DNA of 64,000 nt from contig CANLMQ010000006.1 in NCBI GenBank assembly GCA_947492175.1, forward strand, positions 62,001 to 126,000. The letters run 5' to 3'. Below are positions 34,231 through 44,338 of the stretch, in pieces. Within the stretch, counting starts at the first letter, position 1. Each line of letters starts with the position of its first letter. Under the pieces are notes generated by a model. The model made no database searches. It was not told where the DNA came from and saw nothing but the letters and a program-made list of their open reading frames with translations. This stretch comes from an uncultured Draconibacterium sp. (GTDB lineage Bacteria; Bacteroidota; Bacteroidia; Bacteroidales; Prolixibacteraceae). The position numbers were made by a program, and so were the translations under genes.

Positions 34231-35457
34231 TTACAAGTCGTAATTAAAGCCTTTCAAATGATGTCCCATTCGGTCTCGCTTGGTTTTCATGTAACGATGG
34301 TTGTGTTCGTTTGGTTCTATTTCCATCGGAACAATCTCGGTAACCTCCAAACCATAACCTTCCAAACCAACCCGCTTAACCGGATTATTGGTTAACAATT
34401 TCATTTTTGTAACACCTAGATTCGACAAAATTTGTGCACCTACACCGTAATCACGTTCATCGGCTTTAAAACCTAAATGCAGATTGGCGTCAACTGTATC
34501 CAGCCCCTGATCCTGTAATTTATAGGCTGCAATCTTATTCAACAGTCCAATTCCGCGACCTTCCTGCATCATGTACACAATTACACCTTTTCCGGCTTCA
34601 TCAATCATTTCCATCGATTTGTGCAACTGATCGCCACACTCACAGCGCAATGAACCAAATATATCGCCTGTCATACACGACGAATGAACACGTGTCAGGA
34701 TAGCTTCGTTAGAATCCCATTCGCCTTTAATAAGAGCGACATGTTCTGCTCCATTTGACTTTTGACGGAAAGGAACAATTCTAAAGTCACCCCAATTAGT
34801 AGGAAGTTCCACCTCTTCACCTCTGTCGATCAGGCTTTCACTCTGAAATAAAAATGAAATCAGATCTTTTATGGTAACAATTTTAAGTTGGTGTTTCTGT
34901 GCAAATTTGTACAACTGCGGAAGACGCGCCATGGTTCCGTCTTCATTCATAATTTCAACCAACACTCCCGAAGGTTTTAATCCGGCCAAACGAGCCAAGT
35001 CAACAGCTGCTTCAGTGTGTCCGCTTCGGCGAAGCACTCCTCTGTTTTTTGCTTTTAAAGGAAAAATATGTCCGGGACGTCCCAATTGTTCTGGCCGGGT
35101 TTTTTTATCCACCAGCATTTTTATGGTAATCGCCCTGTCGCCGGCTGAAATTCCGGTTGTCACATCGGGATGAATGGCATCGACAGAAACCGTAAAAGCA
35201 GTTTCGTTTGACGAAGTATTTTTACCCACCATTACATCCAGGTCTAACTCTTTACATCGTTCTTCGGTTAAAGCTATGCAAATCAAACCACGAGCATTCA
35301 TTGCCATAAAATTTACAACCTCAGGCGAAATTAACTCCGATGCAATTATTAAATCCCCTTCATTCTCTCTGTCTTCATCATCTACTACAATTACCATCTC
35401 ACCACTTTTAATAGCAGCAATGGCTTCCGGAATTGTATTTAGCTTAATGTCTGTCAT
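34231..35457 (-). CDS. ribBA: Bifunctional DHBP synthase/GTP cyclohydrolase II
   Basis: Riboflavin biosynthesis enzyme. The N-terminal RibB domain (about 1-200) makes 3,4-dihydroxy-2-butanone 4-phosphate from ribulose 5-phosphate and shows DDEDRENEGDLIIAS and RRSGHTEAAVDLARLAG. The C-terminal RibA domain opens the GTP imidazole ring and shows VHSSCMTGDIFGSLRCECG with its three zinc cysteines, and QEGRGIGLLNKIAAY. The 408 residues fit the fused form. No FMN riboswitch could be recognised in the short upstream region. Confidence 0.97.
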   Translation of the reverse strand: MTDIKLNTIPEAIAAIKSGEMVIVVDDEDRENEGDLIIASELISPEVVNFMAMNARGLICIALTEERCKELDLDVMVGKNTSSNETAFTVSVDAIHPDVTTGISAGDRAITIKMLVDKKTRPEQLGRPGHIFPLKAKNRGVLRRSGHTEAAVDLARLAGLKPSGVLVEIMNEDGTMARLPQLYKFAQKHQLKIVTIKDLISFLFQSESLIDRGEEVELPTNWGDFRIVPFRQKSNGAEHVALIKGEWDSNEAILTRVHSSCMTGDIFGSLRCECGDQLHKSMEMIDEAGKGVIVYMMQEGRGIGLLNKIAAYKLQDQGLDTVDANLHLGFKADERDYGVGAQILSNLGVTKMKLLTNNPVKRVGLEGYGLEVTEIVPMEIEPNEHNHRYMKTKRDRMGHHLKGFNYDL

Positions 35458-35548
35458 TGTTCCCTTTTTAAATCAGGCACAAAATTATAAACTTTTATGA
35501 AACGTTATCATGACTTTTTACTATCACCGGAAGGAAATAACATAAAAA

Positions 35549-37918
35549 CTATACGTTATTGACCACAAAAAACCTTTTCGTTAGTACATTTCCCAAATTA
35601 TCTGTTACCGTAATTTTATGCCATCCGGCCTCCGGTCGTATTTCAAACTGATGGATTCCGTTAGTGATTCCCAAAAATTGTTCATCTAAATACCAGTACA
35701 CTTCAACATCGTTAATCCGATGCGCGAGGTCCAGAATTAATTTTCCTTTTGAACCGTCCAGATCAACCGGAATAAAAATTTTATTCCATTCCCGCGGATA
35801 AATAAATTCGAGCTGTTGTTGAGTTTCGGAGCAACCGGGCAACAAAGGTGGCATGGTAGAATACAACACATTTTGTTTTTTGTAGTAATATTCCATGGCA
35901 GGAGGCAAAACAAACCAGTTCCGGTGTTGCATTTCCGAAACAGGGTAACAGTTTGCCGAGACACGATGGGTTGCATCTTTATTCAAATGAATTTTCTGAT
36001 GCCACGGACAAATCCCGGTTTTGTTTCCCTTCGGAACCTGAACTTTAATTACATCGTTACAATATTCTCCCGGACGATATCCACTTTCGGCACAAACCTC
36101 AACGGTGGTCATTTCTTCTTCAGGAATCTGAAACCACCCGGATGCAGGCAAGGCTCCAAACACATCGAACATTACCGGAGCAGCAGCGCTGATTCCGGTT
36201 AAACCCGGCCTTCCTTCCCCATCAGCATTTCCAACCCAAACGGCTACAACATAATCCGATGTAACACCAACTGCCCAGGCATCTCTAAATCCAAAACTTG
36301 TCCCGGTTTTCCAGGCTATTTTTTTTGAATGAGCAAAACGCTGCCAACCGGCTTCACTTTCAGGCCTTTTTACTTTTAACAGCGCATCGAAGGTGGAATA
36401 TACAGAAGCAGCCCTGATTACGGGTTGCTGTAATTCAACAACCGGCTTTGTTTTACCGTCATCAGTCCATTTTAAACCAGAAAACGGTTGGGCACCATAA
36501 AAACCATCCTTTGTATTGTATTCTTCTAAAATACTTCCCAACGAAGCATACATTCCGGCCAAATCCCAAAGTTTTATTTCTGCCCCACCCAAAATCAACG
36601 ACAAACCATAATAATCCGGTTTTTCTCTCAATGTAGTCATCCCCGTTTCCTTTAAAAAAGAATGAAAGGGTGCTACTCCATAATTACGCAACATATCCAC
36701 TGCCGGAATATTCAGCGAACGCGCCAAAGCTTCTTCAGCACGAACGGCACCATTATATTCGCGATCAAAATTCATTGGAGTAAAACCACCAAACCTTATG
36801 GGAATATCAGGTAATAACATTTTGGGCAACAATAGCCCTTCATCAAGCATTTTACAATACAAAAATGGTTTTATAATACTGCCTGTACTGCGCGGTGCCT
36901 GAACTACATCAACCCGGTTACCATGTTTCAAACTATCGTTACCGGCAGTATTGCCAACATAAGCCAATACCTTTTTCGATGGAATTTCTGCCACAACCAA
37001 AGCAATATTGTTAATGTAATTCGATTTTAATATCCGGTTGTGCTTTTCTACAATTTCGTTTGCACGGCTTTGCAGTTCGAACGCGATAGTTGAACGCACG
37101 CGCTGCCCTTTTTTTTCGGCATTTGCCTTTTCGGTTAAATGATAAGCTTTTTGCGGAAGCGTATTTACTTTTTCAGGCAAAGGTTCATCCAGCGCCAATT
37201 GGTAAGTTAAACTGTCGATTTTTCTGTTGTCAAGTAGCTTTTTAAGCAAACGGTTACGTTTCTGCTTTAGTTTTTCATCAAGCTTTCCGGGATAAATCAG
37301 CGAAGGAGCATTGGGTAAAACCGCCAATGTTGCGGCTTCGGCCCAGGAAAGCTGGTTGCTTTCGCGCCCAAAATAACGCCACGATGCAGCATCGATTCCT
37401 ACAACATTTCCGCCAAACGGAGCATGAGAAGCATAAATTTTAAGAATTTCTGTTTTCGAAAACCTCAATTCAGTATGCAGCGCCCAAAACATTTCCACAA
37501 GCTTGTTTGTAATGTTTCGCTTTTTGCCCCCCCTTGCCAAACGACAAACCTGCATCGTAATGGTACTTCCGCCACTTACTATTCTTCCGGCTTTTAAGTT
37601 CTGTACAACTGCCCGTCCTATGGCGAATATGTTTATTCCGGGATGCCTGTAAAAATGACGGTCTTCGAAAAGCAACAAACATTTTTCATATTTGTCCGGC
37701 ACAGAGTCAACCGGAGGAAACCGCCATTGCTGATCTTCAGAAATCCGGGCTCCCAGCAACCGGCCATCGCTGCTTTCGAGAACAGTTGAGTAGCTGTTTT
37801 TAAACAAGGGATTGGGGACAAACATCCCTCCCGCAAAAAACAGGACAAACAGTAAAACAGGAATAAAAAGCAACACACCCCGCTTTCGTTGCTTTCCATT
37901 CTCCTCCTTAAAAATCAT
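35549..37918 (-). CDS. pbpC: Penicillin-binding protein 1C
   Basis: A 789-residue bifunctional class A PBP. One N-terminal membrane helix (about 15-32) is followed by the GT51 transglycosylase domain with LLFEDRHFYRHPGIN (catalytic Glu), GGSTITMQVCRL and APFGGNVVGIDAASWRYF. The transpeptidase domain has SIIK in RSTGSIIKPFLY (near 340), SLN in ALARSLNIPAVD and KTG in AWKTGTSFGFRDAW (near 536). A C-terminal PBP1C domain ends the protein. Preceding it in the same direction is an alpha-2-macroglobulin gene, the standard pbpC partner. Start ATG 37918 is preferred to GTG two codons earlier. Confidence 0.95.
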   Translation of the reverse strand: MIFKEENGKQRKRGVLLFIPVLLFVLFFAGGMFVPNPLFKNSYSTVLESSDGRLLGARISEDQQWRFPPVDSVPDKYEKCLLLFEDRHFYRHPGINIFAIGRAVVQNLKAGRIVSGGSTITMQVCRLARGGKKRNITNKLVEMFWALHTELRFSKTEILKIYASHAPFGGNVVGIDAASWRYFGRESNQLSWAEAATLAVLPNAPSLIYPGKLDEKLKQKRNRLLKKLLDNRKIDSLTYQLALDEPLPEKVNTLPQKAYHLTEKANAEKKGQRVRSTIAFELQSRANEIVEKHNRILKSNYINNIALVVAEIPSKKVLAYVGNTAGNDSLKHGNRVDVVQAPRSTGSIIKPFLYCKMLDEGLLLPKMLLPDIPIRFGGFTPMNFDREYNGAVRAEEALARSLNIPAVDMLRNYGVAPFHSFLKETGMTTLREKPDYYGLSLILGGAEIKLWDLAGMYASLGSILEEYNTKDGFYGAQPFSGLKWTDDGKTKPVVELQQPVIRAASVYSTFDALLKVKRPESEAGWQRFAHSKKIAWKTGTSFGFRDAWAVGVTSDYVVAVWVGNADGEGRPGLTGISAAAPVMFDVFGALPASGWFQIPEEEMTTVEVCAESGYRPGEYCNDVIKVQVPKGNKTGICPWHQKIHLNKDATHRVSANCYPVSEMQHRNWFVLPPAMEYYYKKQNVLYSTMPPLLPGCSETQQQLEFIYPREWNKIFIPVDLDGSKGKLILDLAHRINDVEVYWYLDEQFLGITNGIHQFEIRPEAGWHKITVTDNLGNVLTKRFFVVNNV

Positions 37919-38001
37919 ACTCACTTGCTTCTACATTTCCCTAAAACATTGCTAAACATCCTGTTGTTACATTACTCTGTCAGCAGGCAAACATAATTTT
38001 A

Positions 38002-41000
38002 TTACTTTACTTCAACCATTTTACCTGCAACCTGCGCATTCACACTGTTGTCGTACATGGCCTCGCAACCAACCGGAGGATGATAAAAACTACCTTTATA
38101 CGCTGCATTCAAATAAAAAACAAAAGTCTTTCGTTTATTCATTTCCAAATCGAAATAAGTGTAAATTCGATCATCTCTGATATCCTGGTATTCAAAATTG
38201 TTTTTATCCTTCGGCAAATCGCCAATACGTTTATTTAAAATTTCCCACCCCGACGGAACCAAAGTAGACAATACCATTTCTTCGTAATCTACACGTTTAC
38301 CCGGATGTTCCACCGTAACTTCCATTCTAAAATCGGTTCCCTGCTGAATGGAAACCGGATTAATTTCCACTCCATTTACATCAAGATATTTTACTTTTAG
38401 AACAACGTTGTTTGAAGCAGATACAGTATCAATGCCGGATGGAATTCCTTTTGCCATTAGCCTGACAAAAACTGCATCGTTGCCTGTATTCTGAAAATCG
38501 ACGGTAACCTGTTCATTTTTCAGGCTGGCAACCGGAAACTTTACAACCGGAATCTTTGTACTTAATTCGTGTTTTTCGCCGTTTACATCAAGTTTAAATT
38601 TTGTCTCGCGGTCGGTACTGTAAAACTCTTCAGAAAACCGGGCTGCAGAAAACAAGCACCAGGCTGCGGTTTGTGTACTAAGCCAGTCACGATTATTCAT
38701 TTCTTCTGAAATATTCTTTAACATTTCAAATGCATTTTCCTGTTCGTTTAAAAGAACAAGCGTTTCCAGTACCATTGCCTTATCGCGCAACGACGAGCCA
38801 AAAGTTCCTCCAAACTCGTTGTATGCTTTAACCTCAGTACTTAATCCTGAAACAATTTGCTGTGCAGCCTCTTTCTTTCCGGCCAGTACATATGCCGATG
38901 CAAGACGCCAGCTTACGTCTGCCGATTTAATCTCTTTTTCGCGCAGGCGGTTCATTGCTCCAATATCAGGTTTTTGTGCCAAAGCAAGTGTATATAAACG
39001 ATACGCCTGAGTTAAGTCGTAATTTCGCAACTGATATTGGTGTTTAAATTGCTGATTTGCCCTCCAGTTTCGTGCCTCCGATTTCTGATAGCGAAGCCAC
39101 TTGTCTTTTAATCCGTAAGGTAAAGCGTAACCTGCTTTTTCGGCAGATAGTAAAAAATGCCCCACATAATTGGTTGCCCATTTATTGACATACGAAGAAC
39201 CGGGCCAGTAGCTAAATCCTCCACTTCCCAATTGGTACGACTGTAACTTTGCCAAAGCATTTCGAATGTTGGTTTCAATTTTGAGTTTCTGGTCAACACT
39301 GATTTCTGTTAAGTTGGCAAGAAACAATTGCGGGAACACCGACGAAGTTACCTGCTCTACGCAACCATGCGGATATTGAATCAGATAATCAATATGCTTT
39401 GATAAATTCAACGGCGGGAAGCCGGAGATTTCAATCCATGCCTCGTTGGTTTGCGGTTGTCCGGGACATGTTAATTCAGCTTTCCAGCTTTCGTTGCCCT
39501 CTACCAAATTTGCCTTTTGAACAGTTACCGGAAGATTTGGATTACGAACCTGTACTTCTACTTCGTAAGTAGCCCGTTCTTTTCCCGACTTTGCCTCTAC
39601 CGTTATTTTGCCAACTCCGTTTTTCCCTTTAACTTTCAGTTTAAAGAAACTCATTTGTTCTCCTGTATGCACAAACTGTAACTGTTTTTCGTTATCACCA
39701 ACTACTTCCAATAATTCGTTCGATCGCACCGAAAGACTTACATCTTTTACATTTTCTTTCATGGCAAAAACATCAACCGGCAAGGTAAATGTTTCGTATG
39801 GAGCTAACATGCGTGGAACAGTGGCCAGTAACATCAAACCTTTTCTAACCAGAACCGAAACTTCTTCTTTCCCGTATGCCCCTTCGTTTCCGGCTACCAC
39901 CATCAATCTTACAGCCCCTACATAATTTGGCATTTCGAACTGATGTTTCTGTTTCTTGCCGGCTTCCAAAGTAAAAGGCCCAGCAAATTGCACAACGGGT
40001 TTAAAACGATTGGCCTCTTTTTTATCGGTTTCATTCATTTCTCCATCTCCGCCCACAGCAAACGCCTTTTCAAGACGGGCACCATAGGCACCTGCCACAT
40101 AATCGTACAAATCCCAGGTTTTTACCCCAAGTGCTTCGCGCTGATAAAATGTATGGTGCGGGTTTGGTGTTTTGTAGTTCGTCAGACCCAGTAATCCCTC
40201 GTCGACAATAGCCAGGGTATAGGTCATTTTTTTGTTGTTTTCCTCCGAAACCTCCACCGAATATATTGTTTCGGGTTCAATCTCGTCCTGCGTTTTTATT
40301 ACAGGCTTTAATATTGTTTCAACATCCTCAACCAATACAGGGATAATTCCGTAAAGCCGCAACGGAGCATCGTTTTCAGTATTACCATAAGGCTGAATTA
40401 GACTCACATTTACATAAAAATTGGGTGCCATTTCCGGCGTTGCCTTTACCGTAAAACGTGTTTCTTTATCGGTGGTTTCCACCCAAAACATATCCAGCAC
40501 TTCGGTTCCATTCTCCAGACTCACCAATGCTTTTCCGGTTTTCGACGATGGAATAACAACCTCAATCTCTTCACCCACATTGTATTTCTCCCTGTTGGTT
40601 CGGACACTAAGCATCGTAGCTCCTTCGCCAGATCCTTCAGAACGCCAGCCACCCCATTTCGACATATAACAGGTAATACCGGTTGAATGCCCTGAAGTTT
40701 TGTTTTTTACCCATAAAAAATAGCGGCCGTTATCCTGCCAGTTATTGTATTTTACATTCAACTTTATTTTGGAATTTTGTTTGGCATCGTTAATTGTCCA
40801 CGATGCAACCGGATGATAATAACTCCCGGAAACATAGTGCGCAAGGTTTTCGGAGCCCGACTCCCACCACCAGCGCCAGTTTATTTTGTAAAGTCGTGCT
40901 TCCAGGTTGTTGCCCGAAACCGGATTCCCGTTTTTATCAACCACAACTATTTCGGGAAAATAATCTTTGTCTGTTTGATACCAGTTATCTTCCGAGTCCG

Positions 41001-43524
41001 GCATTTTCACACCCACATACGTTTCGAAAGGTGAATAATTGGCCTTGGTAACAGAGGTACTAAAATCGCCACCACTTTCGAAAACACGCGATGTAAACCA
41101 GGCATTTAACATGCCCGGAGCGTTCTCCAATCCATCCATTTTAAAAGGAATAGTCCCCTTGCCGCTTTCATCGAGCTTACCCTCAAAAATGGTTTGTTCG
41201 CGTTGTGCAAACCTACTGGCCGGATCGGTAAACGTGTAGTTTTTATAATTTTCGAATTGCGTTTTTCCTTTTGCAAACAACACTTCCACTTTTGCTTTCA
41301 GCGATTTTGCAGGACTACCATGCAACCAGGAAGCTTTAATTGGCAAGGAACTGTTTTTATGGCCAAGCAAATTATCTTTTGGCAATTCCAATTCAATTTT
41401 CAGACGGTTGGGTTTTATGGTTTCAATCTTTAAGCGTTTAGAAAACATATTGTTGCCAACCTGAACCTCTGCACGCCAGTTTCCCGTTGGAGCATCCTTT
41501 TTTGTCTGGCTTGTCAATCCATAAAAACCATTTTCATTGCTAGTTACCACGCGTCGTTCAACCAACTGATTATTTGGATTAAACAACTTAAAAATTACCG
41601 GATGATCTTCTTTATTTCCCGAAGCTGTTTCAAGAATAAAATTCAAAAACAAGGTGTCGCCGGGACGCCAGACATCGCGCTCGCCGTATATAAAACCTTT
41701 CATTCCGTTGGTGATTACCTGACCCGAAACATTAAAATTACTCACCGAAAGGGCCGTACCGTCATCCAAACGCAAATAACCAAACTGGTTTCCTTTTTTG
41801 GCCACAAGCAAAAAGGGCTTCTTTTGAAGATCGACTGTTGCAAATCCCCTCGAATCGGTTTGTACACTTTCGATTAACTGATGCTGGAAATTATAAAGCT
41901 GAAGTTCGGCTCCGGATTCCGGCTCGGTTGACAGCAGGTTGGAAACAGCAAACAACATTCGATGATTCCGTCCTTCTTTGGCTACAATTCCCAACTGCGA
42001 GGCAAAAATATTACGGCTTACAAACCTTCTGGAGTTATAATACGAAACATGGCACGGGTTATCCTGCTCTCCCCATTCATACCCCTCGGGATAGTAATAA
42101 GTACTGTACCACCCCGGAGTATCCCAGTTGGTTGAATATTCTTCCTTAGCCGAAGGTTCCGTTTCCTGTATATTTTTTTCGCTGCTATTTTCTTCGCAAT
42201 TGTATAGCGAATAGGCTTTTCTGAAACGCAATTCGACACGATAAACTGCCCCCTGCTCAATCGACATCAACTTTGCCAGATCAACTTTAAAGGTGTTCCA
42301 CTCGTTGTAATTTACTGGTTCCGAAGACACCAAATCCACTTTTCCCTTATAAACCAACCGCCCGACACGCTTAATGTTGTTATAACCATCTAGTTTATTA
42401 CCCTGAAGAAATTGTGCAACATTATCCTTAAAAATCTGAACCACATGCACATCAACTGCATTCAGACTGATGGCTTCAAAAGGAAATTCAAGTGTTTCGT
42501 TTTGAGGCACAATCACACCCTTGCCAATTAACCGCACTTTGGGTTCGGCATTGGTAAACTTCAGCAAAAAACTTTCGCTTATTTTTAATCGTGCATAATT
42601 ACTGCTTTTAATCCCTGCGTGTACATCCAGCGTTTTTTCACCCGAAATCCGTTTTGCAGTCCACACTTTTATAAGATTCCCGTCTATTTCAAGCCGTACA
42701 TCGCGGGTATTTTCCAATTCAATTAAGCCCTGCAGATCCTGTGTTTTTAACAGCGGATCGGAAAAACGTATATGAATACACTGTTCGGGCTGCTGTACCA
42801 CGGTTGCATCTAATATCTTAAATGAATTTAGTGCAGGAATTTCCAACTCGCGATTTCCTGCTTTATCAACATTTAACGATTTTCCATTCCAACGAAGAGA
42901 TATTTTTCCAGTTTCATCCTGTTTTCTGGCAATGCTATCGACTGAAAAAAAATGCTTTCGTCCGTCGTTATCATGTTTCCACGAAACAGGCAAATCTTTA
43001 CCATCCGAACCTGCTTCGAGAATCTCCTCAACACTTACCGCATCGGCCACATCAGCTGTTAACACATAACCATTCAACTGCATATGCTTCGACTGCCCAC
43101 CTTCATAATTTTTTAAACCCTCCACCGTTACCGAATACGATTGTTCCACAGTCGAAAACTCAAAAGGCATTTCTGCAAGTTTATCATCCACATCAATAAC
43201 TTTTCCGAGGGCAAAAACAGCTTTGTAAGTTGTTCCCGATTTTAATGGCTCCGATGGCCTGAATTCAAAAATACGGTCGCCAACCAATATTGTTTCCCCT
43301 TCTATTTCGGGTGTAAAACGAAACAAATTGTCCACTTTTGTTTGTTCCTGAAGCGGCTGAGCCAGATAAACAGAAACGGTAGTTTGCCGCGACACAACAC
43401 CTCCGGTGAAAGCCTGAACATAACTACTAAATGCCAAATCGGTTGACACCTCTTTCTTATCAACGTTCTTACACGAAACAACTGTAAGCAACAAAAAAAT
43501 CATGGGGAGAATAAACTTTTTCAT
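38002..43524 (-). CDS. Bacterial alpha-2-macroglobulin family lipoprotein
   Basis: An 1840-residue envelope protein that traps proteases. The signal MKKFILPMIFLLLTVVSC ends in a lipobox. MG-type beta domains fill the first half, including VVSRQTTVSVYLAQPL, then RGFATVDLQKKPFLLV and YGERDVWRPGDTLFLNFIL. The thioester motif is intact as YPHGCVEQ (Cys near residue 1387), followed by the alpha-barrel terpenoid-cyclase-like domain with GSGGFSYWPGSSYVNKWAT. With pbpC beside it, the likely role is defence against proteases while PbpC repairs peptidoglycan. The gap of about 80 bases allows one transcript. Confidence 0.94.
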   Translation of the reverse strand: MKKFILPMIFLLLTVVSCKNVDKKEVSTDLAFSSYVQAFTGGVVSRQTTVSVYLAQPLQEQTKVDNLFRFTPEIEGETILVGDRIFEFRPSEPLKSGTTYKAVFALGKVIDVDDKLAEMPFEFSTVEQSYSVTVEGLKNYEGGQSKHMQLNGYVLTADVADAVSVEEILEAGSDGKDLPVSWKHDNDGRKHFFSVDSIARKQDETGKISLRWNGKSLNVDKAGNRELEIPALNSFKILDATVVQQPEQCIHIRFSDPLLKTQDLQGLIELENTRDVRLEIDGNLIKVWTAKRISGEKTLDVHAGIKSSNYARLKISESFLLKFTNAEPKVRLIGKGVIVPQNETLEFPFEAISLNAVDVHVVQIFKDNVAQFLQGNKLDGYNNIKRVGRLVYKGKVDLVSSEPVNYNEWNTFKVDLAKLMSIEQGAVYRVELRFRKAYSLYNCEENSSEKNIQETEPSAKEEYSTNWDTPGWYSTYYYPEGYEWGEQDNPCHVSYYNSRRFVSRNIFASQLGIVAKEGRNHRMLFAVSNLLSTEPESGAELQLYNFQHQLIESVQTDSRGFATVDLQKKPFLLVAKKGNQFGYLRLDDGTALSVSNFNVSGQVITNGMKGFIYGERDVWRPGDTLFLNFILETASGNKEDHPVIFKLFNPNNQLVERRVVTSNENGFYGLTSQTKKDAPTGNWRAEVQVGNNMFSKRLKIETIKPNRLKIELELPKDNLLGHKNSSLPIKASWLHGSPAKSLKAKVEVLFAKGKTQFENYKNYTFTDPASRFAQREQTIFEGKLDESGKGTIPFKMDGLENAPGMLNAWFTSRVFESGGDFSTSVTKANYSPFETYVGVKMPDSEDNWYQTDKDYFPEIVVVDKNGNPVSGNNLEARLYKINWRWWWESGSENLAHYVSGSYYHPVASWTINDAKQNSKIKLNVKYNNWQDNGRYFLWVKNKTSGHSTGITCYMSKWGGWRSEGSGEGATMLSVRTNREKYNVGEEIEVVIPSSKTGKALVSLENGTEVLDMFWVETTDKETRFTVKATPEMAPNFYVNVSLIQPYGNTENDAPLRLYGIIPVLVEDVETILKPVIKTQDEIEPETIYSVEVSEENNKKMTYTLAIVDEGLLGLTNYKTPNPHHTFYQREALGVKTWDLYDYVAGAYGARLEKAFAVGGDGEMNETDKKEANRFKPVVQFAGPFTLEAGKKQKHQFEMPNYVGAVRLMVVAGNEGAYGKEEVSVLVRKGLMLLATVPRMLAPYETFTLPVDVFAMKENVKDVSLSVRSNELLEVVGDNEKQLQFVHTGEQMSFFKLKVKGKNGVGKITVEAKSGKERATYEVEVQVRNPNLPVTVQKANLVEGNESWKAELTCPGQPQTNEAWIEISGFPPLNLSKHIDYLIQYPHGCVEQVTSSVFPQLFLANLTEISVDQKLKIETNIRNALAKLQSYQLGSGGFSYWPGSSYVNKWATNYVGHFLLSAEKAGYALPYGLKDKWLRYQKSEARNWRANQQFKHQYQLRNYDLTQAYRLYTLALAQKPDIGAMNRLREKEIKSADVSWRLASAYVLAGKKEAAQQIVSGLSTEVKAYNEFGGTFGSSLRDKAMVLETLVLLNEQENAFEMLKNISEEMNNRDWLSTQTAAWCLFSAARFSEEFYSTDRETKFKLDVNGEKHELSTKIPVVKFPVASLKNEQVTVDFQNTGNDAVFVRLMAKGIPSGIDTVSASNNVVLKVKYLDVNGVEINPVSIQQGTDFRMEVTVEHPGKRVDYEEMVLSTLVPSGWEILNKRIGDLPKDKNNFEYQDIRDDRIYTYFDLEMNKRKTFVFYLNAAYKGSFYHPPVGCEAMYDNSVNAQVAGKMVEVK

Positions 43525-43689
43525 CTTTCTATTATTGTTTTCTTTATAAAGACATAAAAACTACAACGAAATACTTTTGTAAAAACTTGTTCGCAAATAG
43601 TAGATTGAGTTTCATTTTTGGGTTTTTATGTTTTGAACAGAATGATAAAAGTAAGAAATTAGTTTTCATAAATCGTCCCTTATTTAAAT

Positions 43690-43697
43690 TATGTTTG
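43690..43697 (+). promoter_or_regulatory. -7 promoter element before the kefF-like gene
   Basis: TATGTTTG matches TAnnTTTG and lies 44 bases before the ATG at 43742. No clear -33 TTG is seen, so this is a partial match. Confidence 0.4.
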
Positions 43698-43741
43698 ATA
43701 ATTTTAATCACTGGAACAAGACCAAAAGTATTATTTAAAAC

Positions 43742-44338
43742 ATGAAAAAAATACTCGTCCTTTTTGCTCATCCGGCTTTTCACAAGTCACGAATAAACAA
43801 AGCCCTGCTTCAATCAATACAAGATTTAGAGGGTGTTACCATAAATCATTTATATGAAAAATATCCTGACTTTTTTATTGACGTTAAAGCAGAACAAAAG
43901 CTGTTGCTCGGGCACGATGTAATTGTCTGGCATCATCCGTTTTACTGGTACAGCGCACCCGCACTGGTTAAAGAGTGGATGGACCTGGTATTGGAACATG
44001 GTTTTGCATATGGCACCAAAGGACGCAAACTGGAAGGGAAATGGGCCATTTCGGTTATTTCAACCGGAGGAAGTAAAGAAATCTACTGCTCAACCGGAAG
44101 TAATCATTTTACCGTAAATCAATTCCTGGTTCCTTTTAACCAGTCGGCTACCTTATGCCGGATGAAATACCTTCCTCCTTTTGTCGTTCATGGCTCTCAC
44201 ACTCTCTCAGGCAACGAACTGCAACAGCACTGCCGCGATTACCGCGAGATGATTCTTACACTTCGTGACGAAAAATACGATGAATTAGTTTTTGACCAAG
44301 TTGAATACATGAACAATATAATCGACAAAAATGCATAA
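43742..44338 (+). CDS. KefF-like NAD(P)H quinone oxidoreductase
   Basis: A 198-residue flavodoxin-fold protein like KefF and NQO-type quinone reductases, which activate Kef potassium efflux. The FMN loop region is FAHPAFHKSRINKAL, and WHHPFYWYSAPALVKEWMDLVLEHGFAYG is the family signature (quoted in part: HHPFYWYSAPALVKEWMD). ISTGGSKEIY supplies another flavin contact. Its end overlaps the next gene, a KefC-like antiporter, by 8 bases, supporting a functional pair. Confidence 0.9.
   Translation: MKKILVLFAHPAFHKSRINKALLQSIQDLEGVTINHLYEKYPDFFIDVKAEQKLLLGHDVIVWHHPFYWYSAPALVKEWMDLVLEHGFAYGTKGRKLEGKWAISVISTGGSKEIYCSTGSNHFTVNQFLVPFNQSATLCRMKYLPPFVVHGSHTLSGNELQQHCRDYREMILTLRDEKYDELVFDQVEYMNNIIDKNA

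Noticed and set aside
43544..43783. Minus-strand 79-codon frame between the alpha-2-macroglobulin and kefF-like genes
   Set aside because: It overlaps the kefF-like start and its promoter, and is Lys/Asn/Phe-rich AT-biased noise.
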